From NCBI GenBank assembly GCA_017601225.1, contig JAFNIX010000005.1, positions 1-55,830 of the forward strand: DNA of 55,830 nt. Direction: 5' to 3'. The notes beneath the pieces were generated by a model that saw only the letters and a list, made by a program, of their open reading frames with translations, was not told where the DNA came from and did no database searches. Each line of letters opens with the position of its first letter. Within the stretch, counting starts at the first letter, position 1. Shown here in pieces: positions 43,256 through 51,714 of the stretch. A program made the position numbers and the translations under genes. The DNA is from Candidatus Brockarchaeota archaeon. GTDB lineage: Archaea; Thermoproteota; EX4484-205; JAAOZP01.

Positions 43256-43273
43256 GCGTTTGAAGTAGACAAT

Positions 43274-43660
43274 ATGCCTAGGAGGAGCCGGAGGAGCAGG
43301 CAGACTTATAAGGGGACTACAGTGCTTTTTAAAGCTGGCAGGGTTCCCGCTACCGTTGACGAGATGTTTTCCAGGGTTTTCTGGCGGAGCCCGCTTTTAG
43401 CGTCTGAGGCGAAGGTTTTCTGCGAGGAGCTTGTTTCCAGGGGCTCTTCAGGCATGAGTGTGAGCGAGTGGAAAAGCTGGGTGGGGAGAAGGCGGATCAC
43501 GGTAGGCCAGTTTTACAACATGATTAGGGGGCTTGTGGGAGCCGGGATCGTTGAGAAAAGAGAAGGATCATGGCATATAAGCACAGGCTTTCTGAGGGAG
43601 CTTGAACAGTTCATAATAATTTACACGGCTTTCACTAGTTTTAAACACAGGCTTGGTTAA
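43274..43660 (+). CDS. Winged-helix-like protein, unknown function
   Basis: 128 residues: a very basic N-terminus (PRRSRRSRQTYKG) and a body with winged-helix style. SVSEWKSWVGRRRITVGQFY could be the recognition region and GLVGAGIVEKREGSWHIS the wing. It probably binds nucleic acid. The 3' end overlaps the opposing AbrB-like gene by 4 bases. No specific family is recognised. Confidence 0.6.
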   Translation: MPRRSRRSRQTYKGTTVLFKAGRVPATVDEMFSRVFWRSPLLASEAKVFCEELVSRGSSGMSVSEWKSWVGRRRITVGQFYNMIRGLVGAGIVEKREGSWHISTGFLRELEQFIIIYTAFTSFKHRLG

Positions 43661-43860
43661 TGCTTCCTCCTGCCGATCTTCTCGTTTTCAACAATTAGCT
43701 TGTCGCCAACTATTTTCACGATGAGCCTGCCCTTCTTTCTCAGGGGGAAGGCTGAATCGTTAACGATCTTACTCGGTAAATACAGCATTGTTGCAGAGTA
43801 TGTTTTTCCACTCAGTCTCTTGTTAAGCACATATAGCCTGGTTCTCGCCTTCTTAACCAT
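43657..43860 (-). CDS. AbrB-like small protein
   Basis: About 67 residues from the ATG at 43860. SATMLYLPSKIVNDSAFPLR then KKGRLIVKIVGDKLIVE fits a SpoVT/AbrB-type swapped hairpin, normally a dimeric DNA-binding fold or antitoxin. No toxin gene is adjacent, so a stand-alone regulator is more likely. The frame is open farther upstream (to about 44010), but that extension would lie inside the tatD gene. Confidence 0.55.
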   Translation of the reverse strand: MVKKARTRLYVLNKRLSGKTYSATMLYLPSKIVNDSAFPLRKKGRLIVKIVGDKLIVENEKIGRRKH

Positions 43861-43931
43861 CTTGCTTTTAATGAGCCGGTTTAGGGTAGTTAAAGGTTTA
43901 TCTCTGCCCTCGAACAATCTGACTCGTCTCC

Positions 43932-44693
43932 TTGCGGCTCGTGGATGTGCATGCGCATTTGAGCGACAGCTCTTTCGAGGCGGACCTGGATAGTGTCGTG
44001 TTGAAAGCAAGGGAGAACGGTTTAGCAGCTATCGTGGACTGTGGATTAGGCAAGGATGGTGGCTTAAGGTCTCTGAGGATTTCAGAAAGATTCAGGGGTT
44101 ATGTGTACTCGACAATCGGTATTGACTATGGGGCGCCTTTCTCCTTCAGCCATGAGGAAGTTATGCAGCTCATTCTTGATAATAAGAGTAGGGTAATCGG
44201 AGTCGGCGAGGTGGGCCTAGACTACTATACGGTTAGGAGTCGCGAGGACAGAGATATTCTCATCAGGGTTTTCAAAGATTTCATAGAGCTCGCTAAAAGG
44301 CTTAATGTGCCGATTATAGTTCATTCTAGAAGCGCCGGGAGAGAGGCCATCGACATACTGATTGAAAGCAATGCTAAGAGGGTTTTGATGCATGCTTTCG
44401 ACGGGAAGGCCTCGTGTGCTATGAGGGGTGTTGAAGCAGGCTTTTTCTTCAGCATTCCGCCCTCAATAGTGAGGTCGCCGCAAAAGCAGAAGCTTGCAGC
44501 TAGGCTCCCGTTGGAAAACATTCTGTTGGAGTCGGACTCGCCAGTTCTCGGGGTTGACCCTTTTAAGAGGAATGAGCCTGCAAACATAGTTTTCAGCCTC
44601 AGGGAGATAGCTAGGGTTAAAAAAGTCGACGAGGATACTGTTGCTGAGGAAACTACTAGAAACGCTCTCAAGCTGTTTGGATTGAGAATATGA
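43932..44693 (+). CDS. tatD: TatD-family metal-dependent hydrolase/DNase
   Basis: 253 residues. The metal ligands are visible: VDVHAHLSD at the N-terminus, GVGEVGLDYY, PIIVHSRSAG and LLESDSPVLG. TatD proteins are 3'-5' exonucleases acting on damaged DNA or misfolded-protein-linked processes. TTG start. The final codons overlap the next gene by 4 bases (ATGA), implying coupled translation with the DUF429 protein. Confidence 0.9.
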   Translation: MRLVDVHAHLSDSSFEADLDSVVLKARENGLAAIVDCGLGKDGGLRSLRISERFRGYVYSTIGIDYGAPFSFSHEEVMQLILDNKSRVIGVGEVGLDYYTVRSREDRDILIRVFKDFIELAKRLNVPIIVHSRSAGREAIDILIESNAKRVLMHAFDGKASCAMRGVEAGFFFSIPPSIVRSPQKQKLAARLPLENILLESDSPVLGVDPFKRNEPANIVFSLREIARVKKVDEDTVAEETTRNALKLFGLRI

Positions 44694-45289
44694 TGTTTTT
44701 CGCAGGTATTGATCTAGCCGGGGTTGAAACCAGGCCCAGCGGCTTCGCCGTCCTAGACGAGTCTTTAAGCGTTGAAACAATGATCCTGCATACGGATTCG
44801 GAGATACTGAGGGAGGTTTCACGTTTCAACCCTGCGGTGGTTGCGGTTGACGCCCCTCTCTCACTTCCGAGGGGAAGAGTCAGCCTGGAGGAGAGGAGTA
44901 GTGTTCACCTTAGGGATTGCGACAGGGAGCTTTTGAGAAGAGGCATAAGGTTTTTCCCCGTCACATTGGGCCCAATGCGCTCCCTTACGGAAAGAGGTAT
45001 CAGGCTTAAGAAGATGCTTGGTTCCTCTGGTTTCAGGGTTATAGAGGTTTACCCCGGCGGAGCCCAGGATATTCTTAGAATACCGCGCAAATCCCACGGC
45101 GTCGATGGGCTTCGGAAAGGGTTGGCGCGTCTTAAAATAAGGGGGTTGGAAAAGGTGGTGACACATCATGAGCTTGACGCGGTTACTGCTGCACTCGTGG
45201 CTAAAATGTTTTACGATGGTGATTACGAGGCCTATGGAGATCCTGGTGAAGGCCTCATAGTGATGCCTCGATGGAAAAACAGGATTTAG
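44690..45289 (+). CDS. DUF429-family protein
   Basis: 199 residues. The N-terminal FAGIDLAGVETRPSGFAVLD is the typical RNase H-like opening with its Asp, followed by AVDAPLSLPRG, PVTLGPMRSLTERG and, at the end, HELDAVTAALVA. DUF429 is a predicted nuclease-like fold of unestablished function in archaea and bacteria. Coupled to tatD (4-base overlap) and 50 bases before the Lhr helicase, in a run of nucleic-acid genes. Confidence 0.85.
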   Translation: MMFFAGIDLAGVETRPSGFAVLDESLSVETMILHTDSEILREVSRFNPAVVAVDAPLSLPRGRVSLEERSSVHLRDCDRELLRRGIRFFPVTLGPMRSLTERGIRLKKMLGSSGFRVIEVYPGGAQDILRIPRKSHGVDGLRKGLARLKIRGLEKVVTHHELDAVTAALVAKMFYDGDYEAYGDPGEGLIVMPRWKNRI

Positions 45290-45340
45290 GATAAGGTTTA
45301 TCAACACTATTCTAGGCGTAAATTTTGAAGAGACTGAGTG

Positions 45341-47986
45341 ATGTCAGGGGAGCCCTACAGGTTCTACACTGTTAAGAGTTCGCTTGAGGATGTTGTTAAG
45401 ATACTTCACCCTATAGTTGGAGAATGGTTCAGAAGCAGGTTCAAAGGGCTGACCCCGCCTCAGTCCTACGGTATAATGCCCATTAGAAGGGGTGAGAACA
45501 CTCTAATCTCTGCACCGACCGGAAGCGGTAAGACGCTCGCATGCTTCCTAACAATTCTGGATGATCTGATTAAAATGGGTTTTGAGGGCAGCCTTGAAGA
45601 CAGGGTTTACTGCGTCTATGTTTCTCCACTCAGGTCTTTAAACAATGACGTGAGGAAGAATCTTTCACAGCCTTTGGAAGAATTAAGGAGGCTTGCCGAG
45701 GAGAAAGGGGTCTCGCTTCCCGAGATAAGGATACACGTTAGGACGGGTGATACTAAAACCTCTGAAAGGGGAAGAATGCTTAAGAGGCCTCCCCACATAC
45801 TCATAACCACTCCTGAAAGTCTCTCTATAATTCTCGTAGCGCCGAAATTCAGGTCTTTCCTAAAGGGTGTCAAATGGGTTGTGGTGGACGAGATACACGA
45901 GCTCTGCAGCTCTAAGAGGGGTGCCCACCTCTCGCTAAGCCTTGAAAGGCTGAGAAGCTTTTCTGGGCAAGATTTTCAGAGAATAGGCCTATCCGCAACT
46001 ATTCATCCTTTGGAGAAGATTGCTGCCTACCTTGCTGGCTACGAGGATTCTTCACCCCGGCCCTGCACCATAGTGGATGTTCATGCTTCAAAAAAGTTCG
46101 AGCTTAGAGTCGTGTCTCCGCATCATGACCTTGTCCACACGCCTGCTGAAGAGCTCAGTAGAAGGATGTACAGGCTGATAAACGAAATCATAAGACGCAA
46201 CAGGACTACTCTCATCTTCACAAACACGCGTAGCAGCACCGAGAGGGTAGTATACCATCTTAAGAAGCTCAGGCCTAAAACCGTGTTAAGCGAGGACGAG
46301 TATGCTGCTCACCATTCTTCTCTCTCGCGCGAGGTTAGGCTGGACGTTGAAGACAGGTTGAAGAAGGGGAGGCTTAAGGCTGTTGTCACCAGTACCTCAC
46401 TTGAACTAGGCATAGACATCGGCTTCATAGACTGCGTTGTTCAAATAGGCTCACCCAAGTCCGTGACCCGGGCTATTCAAAGAGTAGGGCGTTCAGGTCA
46501 TTCTCTTGAGGCTGTTTCAAAAGGTATCTTCATACCTATGGAGAGAGATGATCTTCTCGAGGTGCTCGTGATGTCTAAGGCTGCTGAAGCAGGAAAGCTT
46601 GACGAAGCCTATATTCCTGAGAATCCTCTCGACGTTTTAGCCCAGCATATCGTAGGCATGGCTGTTGAGAGGAAATGGAGGATTGAGGAGGCTTACGGTC
46701 TCGTTAAGAGGTCATACAACTTCAGAAACCTGTCAAGGGAGGATTTCATAAGCGTCCTAAGGTATTTAAGCGGGTATTACAGGCAGCTTGAGGGATACAA
46801 GGTTTACGGGAAGATTTGGCTCGACGAGGCTGACGGGGTTTTCGGAAGAAGAGGTAATCTCGCCAGGGTGATATACATGACTAACACCGGCACGATACCC
46901 GACATGGCGATGGTTAAAGTCTTCACAAGGGACAACAGGCCTGTTGGAAACATTGAGGAGGAGTTTTTTGAAAGGCTTTCCCCGGGAGACATCTTCCTGC
47001 TGGGAGGCAGGCCTTACAGGTGTTTGAAAAGCCGTTTAATGAAGCTTATAGTAGAGCCTGCTGAGGGTGAGAAGCCTACTGTGCCCCAATGGTTCTCCGA
47101 GATGCTCCCCCTCTCCTATGACTTGGCCAACATGATTGACGAGTTTAGGATAAGAGAGCTCCAGACAATCCTGTTCGACAGGAAGGAGGACAGGGTTAAG
47201 CAATACATGGAGTATTTCAAGGTAGACAGGAAGACAGCTGTCGCCCTATATGAATATCTCAGGATAACCGCGGAGTACTTTAACAACATAGGTATACTCC
47301 CTTACATCAGGAGGGGCTCGTTAATAGTTGAGAACTATGTTGATGAATCGGATAGGCAGATTATTGTTTTCCACAGCCTAGTGGGAAGAAGGGTTAACGA
47401 TGTTCTTTCAAGAGCGTTCGCAGTGGCGGCGTCGAACCTGCTCGGAACCGTTTCAATACAGATCGCGGTGAGCGATAACGGTTTCCTGCTTATACTCCCA
47501 CCCAAATACAGAGTTGATCCCGAGAAGGTTGTTAGATCAGTGAAATCTTCAAACCTTCGGGAGCTCGTCGTCTCATCGATTGAAAAGACAGACATGTTGA
47601 AACACAGGTTTAGGCATGTTGCTGTCAGGAGCTTCATGATACTTAGGAACTATAAGGGTCATGAAGTAATGGTTTCTAAACTCCAGTTAAACTCTGAGCA
47701 CGTTCTTAAAGCTGTGAAGGATTTGAAGGATTTCCCAGTCATGAGGGAAACATACAGGGAGATCCTTGAGGATGTGATGGATATTAAGAACGCGACGAGA
47801 TTCATATCAGAGCTTGAAGAGGGTGTGAGAAGCCCGTTGGTCTGCAAGCCTAACAGGATTGCTTCACCCCTATCCCACTCACTGCTTGTTTCAAGCTTCT
47901 CCGACGTTGTGCTCATGGAGGATAAGAGGACTCTTCTAGAGAGGCTTCACAAGGAGGTTCTGGCGGCAATACATGCTTCTAACTGA
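45341..47986 (+). CDS. lhr: Lhr-type superfamily 2 DNA helicase
   Basis: About 881 residues from the ATG at 45341. SF2 motifs: PPQSYGI with the Q motif, Walker A SAPTGSGKT, Walker B VVVDEIHEL, IGLSATI, then TSLELGIDIGFIDCV and GRSGH of the second RecA domain. The winged-helix and Lhr-specific domains follow, giving the Lhr-core layout. Such enzymes translocate 3'-5' on DNA and unwind damaged or RNA:DNA duplexes. It overlaps the metallophosphoesterase gene by 14 bases; the pairing recurs in many prokaryotes. Confidence 0.92.
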   Translation: MSGEPYRFYTVKSSLEDVVKILHPIVGEWFRSRFKGLTPPQSYGIMPIRRGENTLISAPTGSGKTLACFLTILDDLIKMGFEGSLEDRVYCVYVSPLRSLNNDVRKNLSQPLEELRRLAEEKGVSLPEIRIHVRTGDTKTSERGRMLKRPPHILITTPESLSIILVAPKFRSFLKGVKWVVVDEIHELCSSKRGAHLSLSLERLRSFSGQDFQRIGLSATIHPLEKIAAYLAGYEDSSPRPCTIVDVHASKKFELRVVSPHHDLVHTPAEELSRRMYRLINEIIRRNRTTLIFTNTRSSTERVVYHLKKLRPKTVLSEDEYAAHHSSLSREVRLDVEDRLKKGRLKAVVTSTSLELGIDIGFIDCVVQIGSPKSVTRAIQRVGRSGHSLEAVSKGIFIPMERDDLLEVLVMSKAAEAGKLDEAYIPENPLDVLAQHIVGMAVERKWRIEEAYGLVKRSYNFRNLSREDFISVLRYLSGYYRQLEGYKVYGKIWLDEADGVFGRRGNLARVIYMTNTGTIPDMAMVKVFTRDNRPVGNIEEEFFERLSPGDIFLLGGRPYRCLKSRLMKLIVEPAEGEKPTVPQWFSEMLPLSYDLANMIDEFRIRELQTILFDRKEDRVKQYMEYFKVDRKTAVALYEYLRITAEYFNNIGILPYIRRGSLIVENYVDESDRQIIVFHSLVGRRVNDVLSRAFAVAASNLLGTVSIQIAVSDNGFLLILPPKYRVDPEKVVRSVKSSNLRELVVSSIEKTDMLKHRFRHVAVRSFMILRNYKGHEVMVSKLQLNSEHVLKAVKDLKDFPVMRETYREILEDVMDIKNATRFISELEEGVRSPLVCKPNRIASPLSHSLLVSSFSDVVLMEDKRTLLERLHKEVLAAIHASN

Positions 47987-48716
47987 CGATGTTGAAATAG
48001 TTGAGTTCGAACCCGCACTATACGTGAAATCCCTGGACGCCATGGTTGTAGCAGATATTCACCTCGGCCTAGAATGGGAGCTTGAGGAGAAAGGAGTACA
48101 CATCCCCTTCCCAACATACGCACCAGTAGTCAAGTCTTTGAGAAACATGTTCAACTACAGGTCTGCCAAGAGGCTTATAATCCTCGGGGATATTAAGAAC
48201 GAGTTTGGAGACATAAATCCCGAGGAATGGACGCAGGTTCAGGATTTTATTAACGATGTTCGCAGCTTGGGTGCGGAGCCCCTGCTGGTCAGAGGGAACC
48301 ATGACAATTTTGTGAGGATTGTCTTAAGAAGGCTTAACGTGGAGTTTCACGACCCGCCTCTGAGGCTTGGGAAATACTTTCTAATACACGGGGACAGGGA
48401 ACACGAGCTGCCGGGAGACGGGAGCATTGTTCTGATGGGCCATGAACATCCAGTAGTCTCAATAAAAGACTCCATAGGGGTTAAACACCGGTTTAAAAGC
48501 TTCCTCTACGGTGAGCACAAGGGGGTGAAGATAATAGTGCTCCCCTCAATGAACTCCTTGACAATGGGGATGGCGGTTAACGAGGTTGATGTGAACAGTC
48601 TTCTCTCCCCAATCCTTAGGAAAGTCGACTTAATGTCTTTTACACCTATACTTCTCGCTCAGGGAGAAGGGTTGAAAGCCTTCCCTAAGCTAAGCAGCTT
48701 GACCGTTTACTGGTGA
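47973..48716 (+). CDS. Lhr-associated metallophosphoesterase
   Basis: 247 residues. Calcineurin-like site motifs: VVADIHLGLE, ILGDIKNEFG, LVRGNHDNF and LMGHEHPV. This is the ICC/COG1407 family commonly encoded beside lhr; a homologous bacterial pair includes a DNA-nicking MPE. Overlap of 14 bases with lhr indicates a coupled function, presumably in DNA repair. Confidence 0.9.
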   Translation: MLLTDDVEIVEFEPALYVKSLDAMVVADIHLGLEWELEEKGVHIPFPTYAPVVKSLRNMFNYRSAKRLIILGDIKNEFGDINPEEWTQVQDFINDVRSLGAEPLLVRGNHDNFVRIVLRRLNVEFHDPPLRLGKYFLIHGDREHELPGDGSIVLMGHEHPVVSIKDSIGVKHRFKSFLYGEHKGVKIIVLPSMNSLTMGMAVNEVDVNSLLSPILRKVDLMSFTPILLAQGEGLKAFPKLSSLTVYW

Positions 48717-48726
48717 AGCGTTAAGA

Positions 48727-49302
48727 CTAGGGTGGGAAAAACACTATTCCGAGCAGGCTTCCCACAGTGCCTGTAAAGACTCCAAGCACGGTCTGAAAGC
48801 AGGTATGCTCACCCGTGGTTACGCGCGCCCACGCTAAAACAGGTATTAGGGGTAAGAGTATTAATCCGGTTGGCCAGTAGGAGTAAAGCACTAGGATTAC
48901 TGTTGCAGTCAAGCCTGCGACATGAATACTCACCTTTGTCACGAATGTTAGGAGCAGAAGGATCAGCGATGTTAAAAGGAAAGAGTATGAAACGGTTTTC
49001 ATCAGCCTCATTCCCAGGGCTTGAAAGACGATTGCTGAAACCGCGTAGCCCACTAATCCAGGAATAAAGTGTTTCGGCCTCCTTCTTCTTTCACTCATAA
49101 ACACGTCTGATTTGCCGCGCAGCCTGAGATAGTATACGCTTACAAAGGGAACTATGCTGTAGAAGAGCAGCACTATTGAAATGTTCAGAGTAGGATTTTC
49201 GAGGAAAGGCTCCTCCCTAAGCATCACTACGATTCCCCCGAGCCCGCCTACCACAGGGTTAGATAACAGGTAGGAAAGGGCTTCGGCAGTCTTACGTGTC
49301 AA
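48727..49302 (-). CDS. PAP2-like membrane phosphatase
   Basis: 191 residues with about six hydrophobic helices. The family pattern is degenerate but recognisable: SERRRRPKHF, then KVSIHVAGLTA (the SxH element) and ARVTTGEHTCFQTVLG (the RxxxGxHxxxxxxxG element). The class comprises lipid phosphatases. Converges with the metallophosphoesterase gene, 10 bases apart. Confidence 0.65.
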   Translation of the reverse strand: MTRKTAEALSYLLSNPVVGGLGGIVVMLREEPFLENPTLNISIVLLFYSIVPFVSVYYLRLRGKSDVFMSERRRRPKHFIPGLVGYAVSAIVFQALGMRLMKTVSYSFLLTSLILLLLTFVTKVSIHVAGLTATVILVLYSYWPTGLILLPLIPVLAWARVTTGEHTCFQTVLGVFTGTVGSLLGIVFFPP

Positions 49303-49357
49303 GCCTCCTCAATTGAAGAATAAGGTTTTAAAAAGGTTCCTGCAAGTGTCTGTTTAA

Positions 49358-49825
49358 ATGGTTGAAACTATTCCTCCTAGGCTTCCGATAGCTTGGAGAA
49401 ACATGCTTTTCAGGTGCAAACATTGCGGCGAGAAATGCTGCGGCCTTACTCCAGAGGTTTCTGAAGAAGATGTGGAGAAGATTAGAAGAGTCAAGCCTTC
49501 CTTCAACCCTCACCTCACCCCTGAGGGTAGGATGATCCTTGTTGGTGAAAAAGGTTTCTGCCCATTCCTCAAAAACCGGCTTTGCACGATCCACGATTAT
49601 AAGCCTCTTTTATGCAGGCTTTACCCTTTCTACCCTGTTGAGAAAAAAGTGCTGGAGCGTCTTTTAAGCCTTCCTGAAGACGTGGAAGTGGTTAAACATG
49701 GCTCCGATGAATACGTTTTCCTCTTCGACGAGCAGTGTCCTGGAGTTGGGGAAGGAGACCCGGTTGACTTCCGGAAGCTTTTGGAAGCTTTTCTAGCCTC
49801 GAAATCCTCAGCCTGTTCTTTCTAA
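49358..49825 (+). CDS. YkgJ-family cysteine cluster protein
   Basis: 155 residues. Cysteines C-KHCGEKCCG, FCPFL, LCTIHDYKPLLCRLYPF are arranged as in the YkgJ/Fe-S or zinc-chelating domain. Members may load or carry a metal or Fe-S cluster. Function not established. Short gap (42 bases) to DNA ligase, same strand. Confidence 0.85.
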   Translation: MVETIPPRLPIAWRNMLFRCKHCGEKCCGLTPEVSEEDVEKIRRVKPSFNPHLTPEGRMILVGEKGFCPFLKNRLCTIHDYKPLLCRLYPFYPVEKKVLERLLSLPEDVEVVKHGSDEYVFLFDEQCPGVGEGDPVDFRKLLEAFLASKSSACSF

Positions 49826-49836
49826 AGAGACAGAAA

Positions 49837-49845
49837 CATTTTTAC
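49837..49845 (+). promoter_or_regulatory. TATA-like box for DNA ligase
   Basis: CATTTTTAC is centred 27 bases before the ATG at 49868, again the spacing of a leaderless archaeal transcript. Confidence 0.4.
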
Positions 49846-49867
49846 GCTCTAAACGCGCTTAACCATT

Positions 49868-51646
49868 ATGGTTATGCTTTTCAGAGAAGTCGCGGACGCG
49901 ATGGAGCAAATCGAGTCGACAACGAAAAGGATTGAAATGACCAGCTTCCTCGTAGAGCTGTTCAGGAAAGCCAGCCCTGCTGAGCTTGAGAAGCTTGTCT
50001 ATCTGCTTCAGGGAAAGGTTAGGCCTGACTACGAAGGCCTGGAGTTCGGGATGGCTGACAAGCTTGTCTTAAGGGCTTTAATGGATTTCTCAGGGTTTGA
50101 CCAGAATACTGTCGAGAAAATCTACAAGGAGACCGGTGACCTTGGGAGCGTGGCGGAAACCCTTGCTGGAAGAAAGGTTCAGAAGAAGCTTGTAAGCAGG
50201 AACCCCACCCTTCTGGAAGTATACGAGAAGCTCTACAGGCTTGCTAAGCTGGGTGGGAAAGGCTCCGTGACTCAGAAGACTAGCCTGCTCGTCTCCCTGC
50301 TGATAGACATGTCTCCGAAGGAGGCTAAGTATGCTGTTAGAACAATCACCGGGAGGCTTAGGCTCGGCATAGCTGACTACACGATACTGGATGCTCTCGC
50401 TCAAGCGTTCACCGGCGACAAGTCTAACAGGCCGGTTATAGAGCGCGCGTACAATATTTCCAGCGACCTGGGGGCTGTGGCAAGAGCTGTTGCTGAGAAT
50501 GGGCTTAACGGTGTTTCAGAGTTTAAGATTACGGTCGGCAAGCCTGTTAGACCAATGCTTGCGGAACGCTTGACAACCGTTCAAGAGGTTCTTGAAAAAC
50601 TTGGCGGCGAGGCCGCTGCGGAATATAAGCTCGACGGGGAGCGCGTCCAGATTCATAAGGATGATGGCAGCATTATGCTTTTCTCAAGACGGTTGGAAAA
50701 CATTACTGGACACTATCCCGACGCCATAGAGCTAGCTAGGAGAAATGTTAATGCCAGGGAGGCTATTCTTGAGGCTGAGTGCGTGGCGATAAACCCGGAT
50801 ACCGGGGAGCTGCTGCCGTTTCAAGAGCTTATGCACAGGAGGAGGAAGTACGGCGTGGAGGAGGCGATGAAAGAATATCCTGTCGCACTATTCTTCTTCG
50901 ACCTTCTCTATGCCGATGGGCTGGATTATACTCAGAAAACATACGTGGAGCGAAGGGTTGCGTTAAGCAGGATTATTGTTGAAGACGAGAGGGTTAAGCT
51001 GGTTAGGCAAATCGTTTCAAAAGACCCTGAGGAGATAGAGCGCTTCATGGAGGAGGCTATTTCAGAGGGTTGCGAGGGACTTGTTGTTAAGGATTTGAAA
51101 GCGCCCTATAGGGCTGGTGCCAGGGAGTGGAGCTGGATAAAGTTGAAGAGAGAGTATAAGGTTGAGGTGGCTGACACAATAGACCTAGTTATAGTCGGGG
51201 CCTTCCACGGTAGGGGGAAGAGGGCAGGCAGGTACGGCGCGTACCTCCTAGCTGCTTACGATCCTGAGGAGGACATGTTCAGAACCTTTGCTAAATGCGG
51301 AACTGGTTTCACAGACGAAGATCTTGAAATGTTCACCGGGCTCGTTGATAAATACAGAATTAGTCATAAGCATCCCAGGGTTGATTCTAAGATTGAGGCT
51401 GATGTTTGGGTGGAGCCCAGAATCGTCATCGAGATAATAGTCTCCGAAATAACCTTAAGCCCAGTTCACACATGCGGCCTAGGCTTGGTTAGAGAGGGAT
51501 CGGGCTTCGCCGGGCGCTTCCCGAAGTATACTGGGAAGCTTAGGGATGACAAGTCTCCGGAGCAGGCGACAACCGTTAAGGAGATCTTGGAAATGTATAG
51601 GAGTCAGTTGAAGAAGATTGAGGAGGAGCCTAAGGAGGCACAGTAG
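49868..51646 (+). CDS. lig: ATP-dependent DNA ligase
   Basis: 592 residues. The N-terminal DNA-binding domain (about 1-220) precedes the adenylation domain: motif I YKLDGERVQIH (nucleophile Lys254), ending with the SWIKLKREY motif V, and the OB domain to the end. This is the archaeal/eukaryotic ligase I type, which seals nicks in replication and repair. The length and domain order match the family. Start ATG at 49868, with another in-frame ATG two codons later. Confidence 0.96.
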   Translation: MVMLFREVADAMEQIESTTKRIEMTSFLVELFRKASPAELEKLVYLLQGKVRPDYEGLEFGMADKLVLRALMDFSGFDQNTVEKIYKETGDLGSVAETLAGRKVQKKLVSRNPTLLEVYEKLYRLAKLGGKGSVTQKTSLLVSLLIDMSPKEAKYAVRTITGRLRLGIADYTILDALAQAFTGDKSNRPVIERAYNISSDLGAVARAVAENGLNGVSEFKITVGKPVRPMLAERLTTVQEVLEKLGGEAAAEYKLDGERVQIHKDDGSIMLFSRRLENITGHYPDAIELARRNVNAREAILEAECVAINPDTGELLPFQELMHRRRKYGVEEAMKEYPVALFFFDLLYADGLDYTQKTYVERRVALSRIIVEDERVKLVRQIVSKDPEEIERFMEEAISEGCEGLVVKDLKAPYRAGAREWSWIKLKREYKVEVADTIDLVIVGAFHGRGKRAGRYGAYLLAAYDPEEDMFRTFAKCGTGFTDEDLEMFTGLVDKYRISHKHPRVDSKIEADVWVEPRIVIEIIVSEITLSPVHTCGLGLVREGSGFAGRFPKYTGKLRDDKSPEQATTVKEILEMYRSQLKKIEEEPKEAQ

Positions 51647-51685
51647 GATTATTTTACACCGGCTAATGTGAACAGGTTTGTTGAA

Positions 51686-51695
51686 AGTTTAAATC
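51686..51695 (+). promoter_or_regulatory. TATA-like box for cdc48
   Basis: AGTTTAAATC is centred about 25 bases before the TTG at 51715. This supports the TTG as start and a leaderless transcript; the ATG at 51724 is the alternative. Confidence 0.45.
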
Positions 51696-51714
51696 CGAGT
51701 GGTAGTGCTTTTTC

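Noticed and set aside
43861..44010. N-terminal extension of the AbrB-like protein
   Set aside because: The extra residues (Arg/Pro-rich, no conserved pattern) would lie inside tatD; the ATG at 43860 gives a complete AbrB-like domain.
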